Assembly: GCA_028687755.1 (NCBI GenBank)
Contig: JAQTZL010000006.1
Coordinates: 59,234 to 123,233, forward strand
Origin: Candidatus Nanopelagicales bacterium
Lineage (GTDB): Bacteria; Actinomycetota; Actinomycetes; S36-B12
DNA: 64,000 nucleotides
Reading direction: 5' to 3'
Shown here: piece after piece, positions 25,551 to 33,923 of the stretch
Position numbering within the stretch: the stretch's first letter is position 1
Layout: every line of letters starts with the position of its first letter
Notes under the pieces: model-generated
The model's input: only the letters and a program-made list of their open reading frames with translations
What the model was told of the DNA's origin: nothing
Databases searched by the model: none
Program-made: the position numbers and the translations under genes

Positions 25551-26699
25551 ATGTCATTCGTACTCAATGTTGATGCAGACCGCTGGCGTAATCATGTGAA
25601 CACCGTTGCTTCGACTGTTGAGTCTGTGACAGGTTCACCGATCGTTCCCGTCATCAAGGGCAATGGTTATGGCCTTGGCCAAGCTCGGCTCGCACGCGTT
25701 GCAGACTCACTTCCTGGAACCATTGTTGCCGTCGGCACTGTCTTTGAGCTCGAGGAAGTTCTTGCTTCGTGCCTTGCTGATGTGATCGTGCTTGAGCCCT
25801 TCGATCCACGCGATCAAGCCGCATCCAACACCTGGTGGAACATCGCTAAGCGGTGGGATAGCAACCGCATCATTCGCACCATCTCGTCGATGGCGGGGTT
25901 GGAATCCTTACTTTCAGGATCTGGTTCGGTTCGAGTCATTCTTGAGGGCCAGACCTCGATGCATCGATTTGGGTTTTCGGAATCAGAATTAATGCGCGTG
26001 CTCGCCGATAACACAGTGGCGTCATCGATCAATGCGGGTCGACTTGTCGTACTTGGCCTCGCGTTGCATTTGCCTCTTGAACAACCCGCATCGGAACCCG
26101 GTGGCTTTGGAACAGCGCGCGTTCGCGAAGTCTTGCGTTGGAATGGCATCTGGCAAGCAGAAATCTCTTCATCGAATCTCAAGGTTGAGTCATCCCTGTG
26201 GCTTTCACATCTCGACGATGATGAATTCAGTACTGTCCGCGAATTCATCGGTGAGACGGTGATTCACGCACGCATAGGTACTCGCGTGTGGCTGGGCGAT
26301 CGCGGAGCACTGACTCCTCAAGGTTCAGTGCTTGCGGTTCACCCATTAAGTGATGGCGTTCATGTGGGTTACCGTCAACGCAGCGGCCCCAACGGCGGCA
26401 CGTTAGTTGTGGTGTCCGGTGGAACTGCGCACGGGATTGGCTTATCTGCACCAACTCCTGCATCCTCACTTCGTCAGCGCGTGGTCACTGCCGGCACGGG
26501 CGCACTTGATGCAGCCGGCCGAGCACTCTCGCCATTTACTTGGGAAGGCAAGCAACGCTGGTTTGCTGAACCGCCACATCAACATCATTCAATGATCTGG
26601 TTGCCTCGCGGAGTTGTCGTGCCAAGAATTGGTGACCGCTTGCCCGCGGATGTGCGATTTACAACATCGCGCTTTGATGCTGTGCTTGGTCTGGAGTAG
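25551..26699 (+). CDS. alanine racemase-fold (type III PLP) protein, atypical
   Basis: A 382-residue protein with the alanine racemase N-terminal TIM barrel. The PLP lysine is in PVIKGNGYGLG near residue 36, substrate-barrel strands follow (TIVAVGTVFELEEVL), VRVILEGQTSMHRFGFSE matches the usual segment with M-R-G, and the C-terminal beta domain contains IGTRVWLGDRGALTPQGSVLAV. In place of the usual GYGDGY catalytic tyrosine region there is VGYRQRSGPNGG, so the second catalytic acid-base may be altered. The AGGAGTAGGTC site lies before ATG 25551. Neighbouring FemAB gene suggests a peptidoglycan role. Its last 41 bases overlap the tail of the convergent GT87 gene. Confidence 0.75.
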   Translation: MSFVLNVDADRWRNHVNTVASTVESVTGSPIVPVIKGNGYGLGQARLARVADSLPGTIVAVGTVFELEEVLASCLADVIVLEPFDPRDQAASNTWWNIAKRWDSNRIIRTISSMAGLESLLSGSGSVRVILEGQTSMHRFGFSESELMRVLADNTVASSINAGRLVVLGLALHLPLEQPASEPGGFGTARVREVLRWNGIWQAEISSSNLKVESSLWLSHLDDDEFSTVREFIGETVIHARIGTRVWLGDRGALTPQGSVLAVHPLSDGVHVGYRQRSGPNGGTLVVVSGGTAHGIGLSAPTPASSLRQRVVTAGTGALDAAGRALSPFTWEGKQRWFAEPPHQHHSMIWLPRGVVVPRIGDRLPADVRFTTSRFDAVLGLE

Positions 26700-28002
26700 G
26701 CGTCCGTACGGGATCTTGCGCTGGAGCATTGATGTCTTCAATTACGCGATAGGCAAAATACAACGTGCCAACAATCTGCACGACCGTTGCAACCGCGTAC
26801 CACTCTGGAGTGAGCCCCTTGGCCCCTTCAACGTTGTAGCCGGCTAAGAACCACCACACCGCAATGAAATACGTGACTTCACATGCCTGCCAAATGAGGA
26901 AATCTCGCCAACGCGGGCGAGCGAGCACTGCTAAGGGAATTAACCACAAACTGAACTGGGGTGAGAAACCCTTGGCAGTTAACGCAAATGCGGCTACAAC
27001 AAGGAACGCCACCTGCGCTAAACGCGGCTGGCGCGGAGCCCGAATAACGATGGCAGTAATTGCCGCAACGGCTGCTACGAAAAGCAACAGACTCATGGCG
27101 TTGAGCATTGGCGTGCTCAGTGTTGGACCACCGATCTGAGTGAGGGCATACCAAGCTGAGCCAAGCTCTGCACCAGAATCCAACACTCTGCGATACATCA
27201 CGACCCATCCGTCGTAATGTGCAAGTGCAAACGGCACATTGATGATCAACCATGTGATTGCAACAACGCCAACAAGATTCGTGGTCTTTTTCCATTCCTT
27301 CGTGCGCACAGCAAACACAATGAAGGCAATCACGACTGCGATTGGATAGTTCGCGCTACATAATGCCAATCCAAGGAAGATTCCCGTCGCAAGATTCTTG
27401 TTCTTGCTCTGTGCCCAGAAAGCCAATGAAACAAAGGCAATTGCCAAGAGATCCCAACTGATCGTTGCAGCGAGGATCATCATGGGAGCGAGTGCAATCA
27501 TCGCCGAATCCCACGGGCGATTGGCAACTGTCTTCACTGTCGAGACGACAACGGTGACAAGAACAAGAAACAACAACACGACTGTGACATCAACGAACGT
27601 GACACCTTGATCATCAACTGGCCAAATGCCATTGAGCATTGAAGTTATTCGCGCTGCTAGTTCCATCAAGAGCCCGACAAGCACTGGCGAATCCAGTAGT
27701 TGCTCAGGTTTGGCATTTCCGATGTACGGAAAGACTCCGTCGGCAAAACCCTTGAGTGAAAAGAATGGATGAATATCGGTGTAGCAAAGATGCTCATAGC
27801 GTTGGGGTGAAGCCCAACTGGTGTTCCGACAAGCACTATCGAGCCAATAGCCGACGGCGTAGCCAAGTGCCGTGAGGATCAGCACCACACGCAGTGGTGA
27901 CAACCATCGATTGCCATTGGCGAATTTGCCCAGTGGGCCACCAATCAACTCGGCATTTGCAGCAATCAGCGGATCGTCATGTGTGGGAACAACAGCGCTC
28001 AT
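26659..28002 (-). CDS. GT87-like (DUF2029) integral membrane mannosyltransferase-type protein
   Basis: A 447-residue polytopic membrane protein with about ten helices. It resembles the GT87/GT-C group, which uses polyprenyl-phosphate sugars to build lipomannan-type or phosphatidylinositol mannosides in actinobacteria. An Asp/His-rich first loop (CYTDIHPFFSLKG near 75-88) is the likely acceptor/donor loop, and the C-terminus is a charged, Pro-rich cytoplasmic tail. Immediately downstream of the class A PBP gene on the same strand, with which it abuts (28003/28002). This is the conserved neighbourhood of mycobacterial Rv0051. Convergent tail overlap of 41 bases with the racemase-like gene. Confidence 0.78.
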   Translation of the reverse strand: MSAVVPTHDDPLIAANAELIGGPLGKFANGNRWLSPLRVVLILTALGYAVGYWLDSACRNTSWASPQRYEHLCYTDIHPFFSLKGFADGVFPYIGNAKPEQLLDSPVLVGLLMELAARITSMLNGIWPVDDQGVTFVDVTVVLLFLVLVTVVVSTVKTVANRPWDSAMIALAPMMILAATISWDLLAIAFVSLAFWAQSKNKNLATGIFLGLALCSANYPIAVVIAFIVFAVRTKEWKKTTNLVGVVAITWLIINVPFALAHYDGWVVMYRRVLDSGAELGSAWYALTQIGGPTLSTPMLNAMSLLLFVAAVAAITAIVIRAPRQPRLAQVAFLVVAAFALTAKGFSPQFSLWLIPLAVLARPRWRDFLIWQACEVTYFIAVWWFLAGYNVEGAKGLTPEWYAVATVVQIVGTLYFAYRVIEDINAPAQDPVRTPTPDQAQHQSAML

Positions 28003-30279
28003 TTATCCGGCTCGCCCTGGCGCACCGTCACCGCCACTTTGTACTGGCGTTTTTTTTGTCTTTGTAGGAGTCGGAGTAGGCGTTGGTGTTTTCGTTGCCT
28101 TACCTGGTTTTCCACCCACAACTGGCGCACCATCTCCCTTGGGAAGATTTGGAATCACGGTGGTGGATCCAGGAATCGTGACTGCATCCGGGTTACCCGC
28201 TTCATCGGTTCCCGGAGCAAACTCCATCGCACTGGCATTCGGGCAACCCAATGGTGGTGTGCCGCCATTACTTGCGGTTAGGTCGGCGCAATTCCAACGA
28301 TCATTAATGGAATCCGGTGCCGCTGGGAACTGTGAAACTGGCGCGTTCTTCAGAGCACCTTTCATGTACGCAGTCCAGATCGCAGTTGGGAATGAACCAC
28401 CGGTGACGGTTTTCAAACCACCGGTTCCCGAAAGTGAAACTGGTAAACCCTTGATTTCTTTAGCCATCAACACTGCTGTGGATAGTTCAGGTGTGTATCC
28501 CACCAACCACGCACTCTTATTGCCATCTGTAGTTCCTGTTTTCGCGGCTGCGGGACGCTCAAGGGCGCGGGCCGCAAATGCTGTTCCGCGCTCAACATTT
28601 TGATTCAGGGCATAGGTCACTGTGTTTGCAATACGCGAATCAAACGCAGTGTTAAGGGTAGGCGTGTATTCGAAGAGCAAACCACCATTTTGACCAAGCA
28701 CTTGCTTCACAATCGAGGTGCTTGATTGTGTGCCCTGGTTCGCAAAAGTTGCATACGCGTTAGCCATATTTAAGCCTGAAGGCGAAGCAGTACCCAAGAC
28801 GAACGTGAGATCAAGGTTGTCCAAGTTCAAACCGGGAGTGGTCGATGGAATTCCAGCCCGTACAGCAGCATCGGCTACCGCCTCAACACCGACAGCTGAT
28901 TCGAGAGTGACATATGCAGAGTTGATCGACTTGAGCGTTGCCTTAAGTAATGAGACTTGGCCGTATGACTTATCGCTGTAGTTAGTCAGCGTGTATCCAT
29001 TGACTGTGATTGGCGAATTGCCTGGCCAAATGGTGTGAAGGTTGTAATACTTTTCCGTTGCAGCAGCCAGAGCAAAGGGTTTGAAAGTTGAACCGGCCTG
29101 AGCAAAGGGGCGTGTGGCGTTATTGATCTGACTGGTGATGAAATCTTCACCGCCATACATCGCAACAATTTCGCCGGTGCCTGGGCGAACTGATGCCAAA
29201 CCAATGCGCAATCCTGCGGTCTTTGATTTGGGACCTTGTGCCTCGACCGCGGCAACTGCTGCATCCTGCGCTTGCTTATCTAGCGTGGTGATGATGCGAA
29301 GTCCGCCTTTTTCGATTTCCTGTTCATCGAAACCTTGACCTAAGAGTTGGTCTTTCACTGCTTGCATCATGTATCCGGTTTGTCCACCAAGTCGATTCGT
29401 ATTCACGGCTCGATTGATATTCGGGTACTTAGCGCTATCAGCCTCTTCTTGCGTGATCCATCCTTGACCCACCATGCCTTGCAAAACGTATTGCCAGCGG
29501 CCGCGTAAGCGCTCACTGTTATCAGGGTTTGAGTAGAAGTTTGGTGAGTTGATGATTGCTGCAAGCATCGCGCTTTGGCCCAAATTGAGGTTTTCAACGG
29601 GCTTGCCAAAATAATTTCGAGCAGCAGCATCAATGCCATAGGCATTTCGCCCGAAGTAGATTGTGTTGAGGTAATCCTCAAGAATTTGATCCTTAGATGA
29701 CACGGTTTCGAGTTTTATCGACAACAGTGCTTCTTTGATCTTGCGGCTCCACGCACGTTCTTGCGTTAAAAATGCGTTCTTTGCATACTGCTGCGTGATG
29801 GTGGAACCACCTTGGGTTGAACCACCACTGACGTTGTTAAACAGCGCACGGATAAATCCAATTGGTGAAATACCGCCATGGATATAGAAGTCACGGTCTT
29901 CGGCAGCAAGAATCGCGTGCTGAGTAACCACGGGAATAGATGTCAGTGGAACACTTCGTCGAGTGGTGTCACCTAATCGACCAACTTCATTCTTGCCATC
30001 GGCGTAATACACGATGGTTGCTTGCGTGGTTGAAAGTTCATTTGGCGATGGAACTGTGGTCAACGCCAACGCAATGATGAATCCGACTACACCAAGAACC
30101 GCAACGATGATGCCGGCGAAAATGATCCGACGCAGCCAATGCCGTTGCTTCTTCTTGGGGCGGCGAGCTGCAGGACGTTGGGCAGGACGTCGAGCGGGGG
30201 GACGCGCACCTGAGGGCCGTCCGCCAGTTGGTCGACTTGGTCGACTTGGAGGACGGCGGCCATTACCGCTGTCGGTCAC
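28003..30279 (-). CDS. ponA: class A bifunctional penicillin-binding protein
   Basis: A 758-residue membrane-anchored peptidoglycan synthase. A basic, Pro/Arg-rich cytoplasmic N-terminus precedes a single helix near 50-72. The GT51 transglycosylase domain has AAEDRDFYIHGGIS (near 123) and GGSTITQQYAKNAFL. The transpeptidase domain has AGSTFKPF (S-x-x-K, near 390), SINSAY as the S-x-N motif and AAKTGTTDGNKSAW (KTG, near 560). The C-terminus is a Thr/Pro/Lys-rich tail (repeats of TPTP), suited to crossing the wall. GTG start at 30279 overlaps the DUF5318 stop by four bases (GTGA). Counterpart of mycobacterial PonA1 by position. Confidence 0.94.
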   Translation of the reverse strand: MTDSGNGRRPPSRPSRPTGGRPSGARPPARRPAQRPAARRPKKKQRHWLRRIIFAGIIVAVLGVVGFIIALALTTVPSPNELSTTQATIVYYADGKNEVGRLGDTTRRSVPLTSIPVVTQHAILAAEDRDFYIHGGISPIGFIRALFNNVSGGSTQGGSTITQQYAKNAFLTQERAWSRKIKEALLSIKLETVSSKDQILEDYLNTIYFGRNAYGIDAAARNYFGKPVENLNLGQSAMLAAIINSPNFYSNPDNSERLRGRWQYVLQGMVGQGWITQEEADSAKYPNINRAVNTNRLGGQTGYMMQAVKDQLLGQGFDEQEIEKGGLRIITTLDKQAQDAAVAAVEAQGPKSKTAGLRIGLASVRPGTGEIVAMYGGEDFITSQINNATRPFAQAGSTFKPFALAAATEKYYNLHTIWPGNSPITVNGYTLTNYSDKSYGQVSLLKATLKSINSAYVTLESAVGVEAVADAAVRAGIPSTTPGLNLDNLDLTFVLGTASPSGLNMANAYATFANQGTQSSTSIVKQVLGQNGGLLFEYTPTLNTAFDSRIANTVTYALNQNVERGTAFAARALERPAAAKTGTTDGNKSAWLVGYTPELSTAVLMAKEIKGLPVSLSGTGGLKTVTGGSFPTAIWTAYMKGALKNAPVSQFPAAPDSINDRWNCADLTASNGGTPPLGCPNASAMEFAPGTDEAGNPDAVTIPGSTTVIPNLPKGDGAPVVGGKPGKATKTPTPTPTPTKTKKTPVQSGGDGAPGRAG

Positions 30280-30800
30280 GCATTCCCTTCAAGTTCAATG
30301 AGGTCACGTGGCGTGCGGGGTGCACGACGTGGGACTCCATCTCCCAAGACGTAGGTCTTGATCAGAAAGTTCCAGTGACAACGCTGACAGACCTCAACGA
30401 CATAGACCTTGAACTCGCCGAAGCTTCGAGAAAGTTCTGGAAGATCTTCAGTTTGCCGAACCCGACCCGAATAGGGCCCTAGTTGATCGCCATAGACATA
30501 GGTAACGTGCATGAATTCGGGATCCCGGCAGACCGGGCACTTTTGACCAGCTGGTTCCCCATGGAATTTGGCTGCCTTCAGTAAATAGGGATCGGCATCA
30601 CAAAATTCGCTACTCAGCATGCCGCCATTGAAGAAGGCATACAGCGATGCTCGGCGCTGGAGGGCGTAATCAATGGGGGAACGAGGGGCCGTTGGGTCTT
30701 TGACCGGCTCCGCAGGAGGTAGCGGCTGGTTTTTCGCAGGTTTGCTGGACTGCCCGCGCGCAACCGAACCGCGAATCGCAGATTTGCGTGGGCCAGCCAT
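30276..30800 (-). CDS. DUF5318 family protein
   Basis: A 174-residue conserved actinobacterial protein of unknown function. The N-terminal 50 residues are basic and Pro-rich. The conserved core starts at PRSPIDYALQRRASLYAFFNGG, followed by FCDADPYLLKAAKFHGEPAGQKCPVC and CQRCHWN, two CxxC pairs likely binding zinc. Located directly upstream of ponA with a four-base overlap, as in mycobacteria (Rv0049), so it is expressed with the peptidoglycan synthase. It is divergent from padR with 72 bases between start codons. DNA or protein binding cannot be decided. Confidence 0.85.
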   Translation of the reverse strand: MAGPRKSAIRGSVARGQSSKPAKNQPLPPAEPVKDPTAPRSPIDYALQRRASLYAFFNGGMLSSEFCDADPYLLKAAKFHGEPAGQKCPVCRDPEFMHVTYVYGDQLGPYSGRVRQTEDLPELSRSFGEFKVYVVEVCQRCHWNFLIKTYVLGDGVPRRAPRTPRDLIELEGNA

Positions 30801-30843
30801 GGGAACAGTCTAAGCGGCGAATCACGCCCCATAAGTTTGCTCC

Positions 30844-30866
30844 GATATATCGATTTGATATATCTT
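30844..30866 (+). promoter_or_regulatory. twin GATATATC operator overlapping padR leaderless promoter
   Basis: GATATATC (30844-30851), 5-base spacer, GATATATC (30857-30864); each copy is itself a palindrome. The hexamer TATCTT (30861-30866) overlaps the second copy and lies 6 bases before the padR ATG at 30873, as a leaderless -10. Autorepression by PadR is the simplest reading; DUF5318 and ponA, read the other way, may also be controlled. Confidence 0.6.
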
Positions 30867-30872
30867 TCCGTT

Positions 30873-31463
30873 ATGACCAAGCGGGCAGACATTCTCGAAT
30901 TTGCCGTGCTTGGCATGCTCGGCGAGGGTCCACTCCACGGTTATGAACTTCGTAAGCGCCTAGACACCGTGCTTGGCCCCTTTCGTACCCTGAGCTTTGG
31001 CTCCTTGTACCCATGCCTGCGCCGGATCGAGCAGCGCGGTTTGATCACTCAAGTCACCGTCACCCCAGCAATTGAGAGCAATGCTCCAGCGCTTAGTGGC
31101 AAGCGTGCCCGAGTGGTCTATGCCCTCACTGGTGATGGCAAGGAAGCCTTCGAGCAGTGGGTCAACGAAGCCGGCCCCGAAGCCTGGGAAGACGAAGGCT
31201 TTGCCGCACACCTTGCATTCTTTGGCCGCACCGAAGCGCGCGTACGCGTACGCATCTTGGAAGGTCGCCGCTCCCGTTTGGAAGAGCGCGTCGCAATGCT
31301 GCGTGAATCCATGAAACGTCAACGCGAAAGTGTTGACGCCTACACACTCGAGTTACAAAACCACGGACTCGATCGAGCTGAACATGAAGTGCGCTGGCTC
31401 AACGAACTTATTTCCACTGAGCGAAAAAACGCAGAAGTCGCTCAACAATCAAGCACGGCCTGA
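30873..31463 (+). CDS. PadR-family transcriptional regulator
   Basis: A 196-residue regulator with an N-terminal winged helix: ILEFAVLGMLGEGPLHGYELRKRLD, then LSFGSLYPCLRRIEQRGLIT as the recognition region, and ARVVYALTGDGKEAFEQWV as the wing. The C-terminal half is a long helical dimerisation region (residues 110-196). Homologues next to ino1 are known in mycobacteria (Rv0047c) and Streptomyces. The start is ATG 30873, with a -10 six bases upstream, rather than an upstream in-frame codon at 30837. It lies 21 bases before ino1 and probably controls it together with itself. Confidence 0.88.
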   Translation: MTKRADILEFAVLGMLGEGPLHGYELRKRLDTVLGPFRTLSFGSLYPCLRRIEQRGLITQVTVTPAIESNAPALSGKRARVVYALTGDGKEAFEQWVNEAGPEAWEDEGFAAHLAFFGRTEARVRVRILEGRRSRLEERVAMLRESMKRQRESVDAYTLELQNHGLDRAEHEVRWLNELISTERKNAEVAQQSSTA

Positions 31464-31484
31464 CACACAAACAAGGAGAAAACC

Positions 31485-32564
31485 ATGGGATCAGTTCGCG
31501 TCGCCATCGTTGGCGTTGGCAACTGTGCAGCTTCACTCGTACAGGGTGTTGAGTACTACAAGGACGCAGATCCAGCAGGCGCAGTGCCAGGTCTGATGCA
31601 CGTGCAATTCGGCGATTACCACGTTCGCGACGTTGAATTCGTTGCTGCGTTCGACGTCGACTCAAAGAAGGTTGGCCTTGATCTCGCTGACGCCATTGGC
31701 GCATCTGAGAACAACACCATCAAGATTTGCGATGTACCAACAACTGGTGTCACCGTTCAGCGTGGTCGCACTCTTGATGGTCTTGGCAAGTACTACCGCG
31801 AGACCATCACTGAATCAGACGCACCAGAAGTAGACGTTGTTGCTGCCCTCAAGGCTGCACAGGTTGACGTTGTTGTCTGCTACTTGCCAGTGGGTTCAGA
31901 AGATGCTGCACGCTTCTACGCACAGTGTGCAATTGACGCTGGCTGTGGATTCGTGAACGCACTTCCTGTCTTCATCGCTGGTACGCCAGCATGGGCACAG
32001 AAGTTCGTTGATGCAGGCCTGCCAATCGTTGGCGATGACATCAAGAGCCAGGTTGGCGCAACCATCACCCACCGCGTGCTTGCAAACCTCTTCCAGGATC
32101 GCGGCGTGATTCTGGATCGCACCTACCAGCTCAACGTTGGTGGCAACATGGACTTCAAGAACATGCTTGAGCGTGATCGCTTGGAATCAAAGAAGATTTC
32201 AAAGACCCAGTCAGTAACTTCACAGATGAACCACGACATGGGCGCAGACAACGTGCACATCGGACCATCTGACTACGTTGCTTGGTTGAACGACCGCAAG
32301 TGGGCCTTCATCCGCCTCGAAGGTCGCGCATTCGGCGACGTGCCATTGAACCTCGAGTACAAGCTCGAAGTATGGGATTCACCAAACTCAGCAGGCGTGA
32401 TCATCGACGCAGTTCGTGCAGCAAAGATCGCTATGGATCGCAAGATCGGTGGCCCAATCCTTTCCGCATCGAGCTACTTCATGAAGTCACCTCCTGTGCA
32501 GTACAACGACTCAGAAGCAAAGCAAGCAGTTGAAGATTTCATTTCAGGAAAGATCAACAGCTAA
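31485..32564 (+). CDS. ino1: inositol-3-phosphate synthase
   Basis: A 359-residue NAD-dependent enzyme converting glucose 6-phosphate to inositol 3-phosphate. This feeds phosphatidylinositol lipids and mycothiol, typical of actinobacteria. Visible: the Rossmann motif [14 protein letters not shown] near the N-terminus, [38 protein letters not shown] near 185-206, and the conserved [27 protein letters not shown] near 290-316. The ATG at 31485 has AAGGAG at 7 bases. It follows padR closely and is closed by a strong terminator. Length agrees with bacterial Ino1. Confidence 0.96.
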   Translation: MGSVRVAIVGVGNCAASLVQGVEYYKDADPAGAVPGLMHVQFGDYHVRDVEFVAAFDVDSKKVGLDLADAIGASENNTIKICDVPTTGVTVQRGRTLDGLGKYYRETITESDAPEVDVVAALKAAQVDVVVCYLPVGSEDAARFYAQCAIDAGCGFVNALPVFIAGTPAWAQKFVDAGLPIVGDDIKSQVGATITHRVLANLFQDRGVILDRTYQLNVGGNMDFKNMLERDRLESKKISKTQSVTSQMNHDMGADNVHIGPSDYVAWLNDRKWAFIRLEGRAFGDVPLNLEYKLEVWDSPNSAGVIIDAVRAAKIAMDRKIGGPILSASSYFMKSPPVQYNDSEAKQAVEDFISGKINS

Positions 32565-32578
32565 ATTTGTTTTCACGC

Positions 32579-32609
32579 AAAGGCCCGGCAGAACTTCTGC
32601 CGGGCCTTT
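32579..32609 (+). terminator. intrinsic terminator after ino1
   Basis: AAAGGCCCGGCAGA, loop ACT, TCTGCCGGGCCTTT: a perfect 14-pair stem with flanking A and T bases. It ends the padR-ino1 transcript before the MFS gene. Confidence 0.92.
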
Positions 32610-32642
32610 CGCTTGCCTATCGCGCGCACTACATTCATGTAG

Positions 32643-33920
32643 GTGACGAAGTTTTCCGCCTTACGCGAGGTGCTCGCTCGGCGCGACTTTCGGCGATTGT
32701 TTTCTGTTCGATTAGTTGGGCAATTTTCTGACGGGCTCGTGCAAGCAGCACTTGCAACATTCGTGCTGTTTTCACCCGAACGCCAACCATCAGCGGTCAA
32801 AGTTGCTTTCGCCTTTGCAATCCTGCTCTTGCCCTATTCCGTGATCGGACCTTTCGCTGGGGTTCTCCTTGATCGATGGCGACGTCGCAATGTTTTGGTG
32901 AAGGCCAACTTCATCAAGGCACTGGGCATCATTCCCATTCTTTGGTTGATCTCTGCCAGTAACGACGGCGCACTTCTTGGCATCGCGGTGTTGCTCGTCC
33001 TTGGCGTCGGACGATTTGTGCTTGCAGGTTTGTCAGCATCACTTCCGCATGTTGTACAAGGTCGCGATCTTGTGACTGCTAATGCCTTAACTCCCACCGC
33101 TGGAACCATTGCTGCAGCGGTAGGCGCTGGTACTGGTGTTGCACTTCGGTCAATGGTTGGCGGTGGTGATGCGGGTAGTCAGTTCATCTTGATTCTGGCT
33201 GCAATCGGTTTTGTTCTTTCAGCATTAATCGCCATGCGCATTGCTCCCTTTGCGCTTGGTCCATCAGGGGAGCGCGCTTCTGACTCTTTGCTCGGTGTAC
33301 TGCGCGGGTTTGTTGACGGCCTGCGAGCACTGAAGTTCCACCCGCGCCCGCGGCGTGCGATTGCTGTTGTCGGGATGCATCGGGTAGCACTTGGCATGTT
33401 GACGGTGGTTGCGCTTCTCCTTGTTCGTCACACCTTCAACACCACGGCACAGGCAGACGACGCCCTGGGTCAGTTCGCGATCATCACTGGCGCAGCCGCA
33501 TTCGGTGCACTGCTCGGCGCATTCTCGACACCAGCTGCGACCCGTCAATGGGGGACAACTCGCTGGTCATCTTGGGTGCTCGTCATCGGTGGATTTTTGG
33601 GCGGACTCTTTGTTTTATTGGGCGCAATGAACATCGCCATGCCATTGCTCCTCATCGGTGCCGCTTTCTTTGGCTTCATTGGCCAGTGCGTCAAAGTTTG
33701 TGCCGATACGGAGATTCAAATTGGCATTCCCGATGATCGTCTCGGACGTGTTTTCTCGCTCTTCGACATGATTGTGAACGCCTGTCTGGTCATTGGCATC
33801 ACCGTTATGGCCATCTGGGCACCACCAAGTGGGCAAACACCTGCAATGATCAGCGCTGCAGGAATCTTGCTTTTCATTACAGGCGGTTGGTTCTTCACCA
33901 CGAATAAGGCAAAGGGGTAA
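32643..33920 (+). CDS. major facilitator superfamily transporter
   Basis: A 425-residue, 12-helix inner-membrane transporter. It opens with LARRDFRRLFSVRLVGQFSDGLVQAALATFVLF, the first helix of the MFS_3-like group, with DRWRRRNVLVKA as the loop 2-3 motif. No specific substrate is recognisable; the group includes putative drug or metabolite exporters. GTG start at 32643 with TACATT (32630-32635) exactly 7 bases upstream and no ribosome-binding site, fitting a leaderless mRNA. A membrane protein of unknown function follows after three bases in the same transcript. A similar MFS gene lies between ino1 and cca in Streptomyces as I recall. Confidence 0.85.
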   Translation: MTKFSALREVLARRDFRRLFSVRLVGQFSDGLVQAALATFVLFSPERQPSAVKVAFAFAILLLPYSVIGPFAGVLLDRWRRRNVLVKANFIKALGIIPILWLISASNDGALLGIAVLLVLGVGRFVLAGLSASLPHVVQGRDLVTANALTPTAGTIAAAVGAGTGVALRSMVGGGDAGSQFILILAAIGFVLSALIAMRIAPFALGPSGERASDSLLGVLRGFVDGLRALKFHPRPRRAIAVVGMHRVALGMLTVVALLLVRHTFNTTAQADDALGQFAIITGAAAFGALLGAFSTPAATRQWGTTRWSSWVLVIGGFLGGLFVLLGAMNIAMPLLLIGAAFFGFIGQCVKVCADTEIQIGIPDDRLGRVFSLFDMIVNACLVIGITVMAIWAPPSGQTPAMISAAGILLFITGGWFFTTNKAKG

Positions 33921-33923
33921 GTC

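Noticed and set aside
28020..28110. Repeat-rich segment at the ponA 3' end
   Set aside because: It encodes a TP/TK-rich protein tail in frame and is not a mobile or CRISPR-type repeat.
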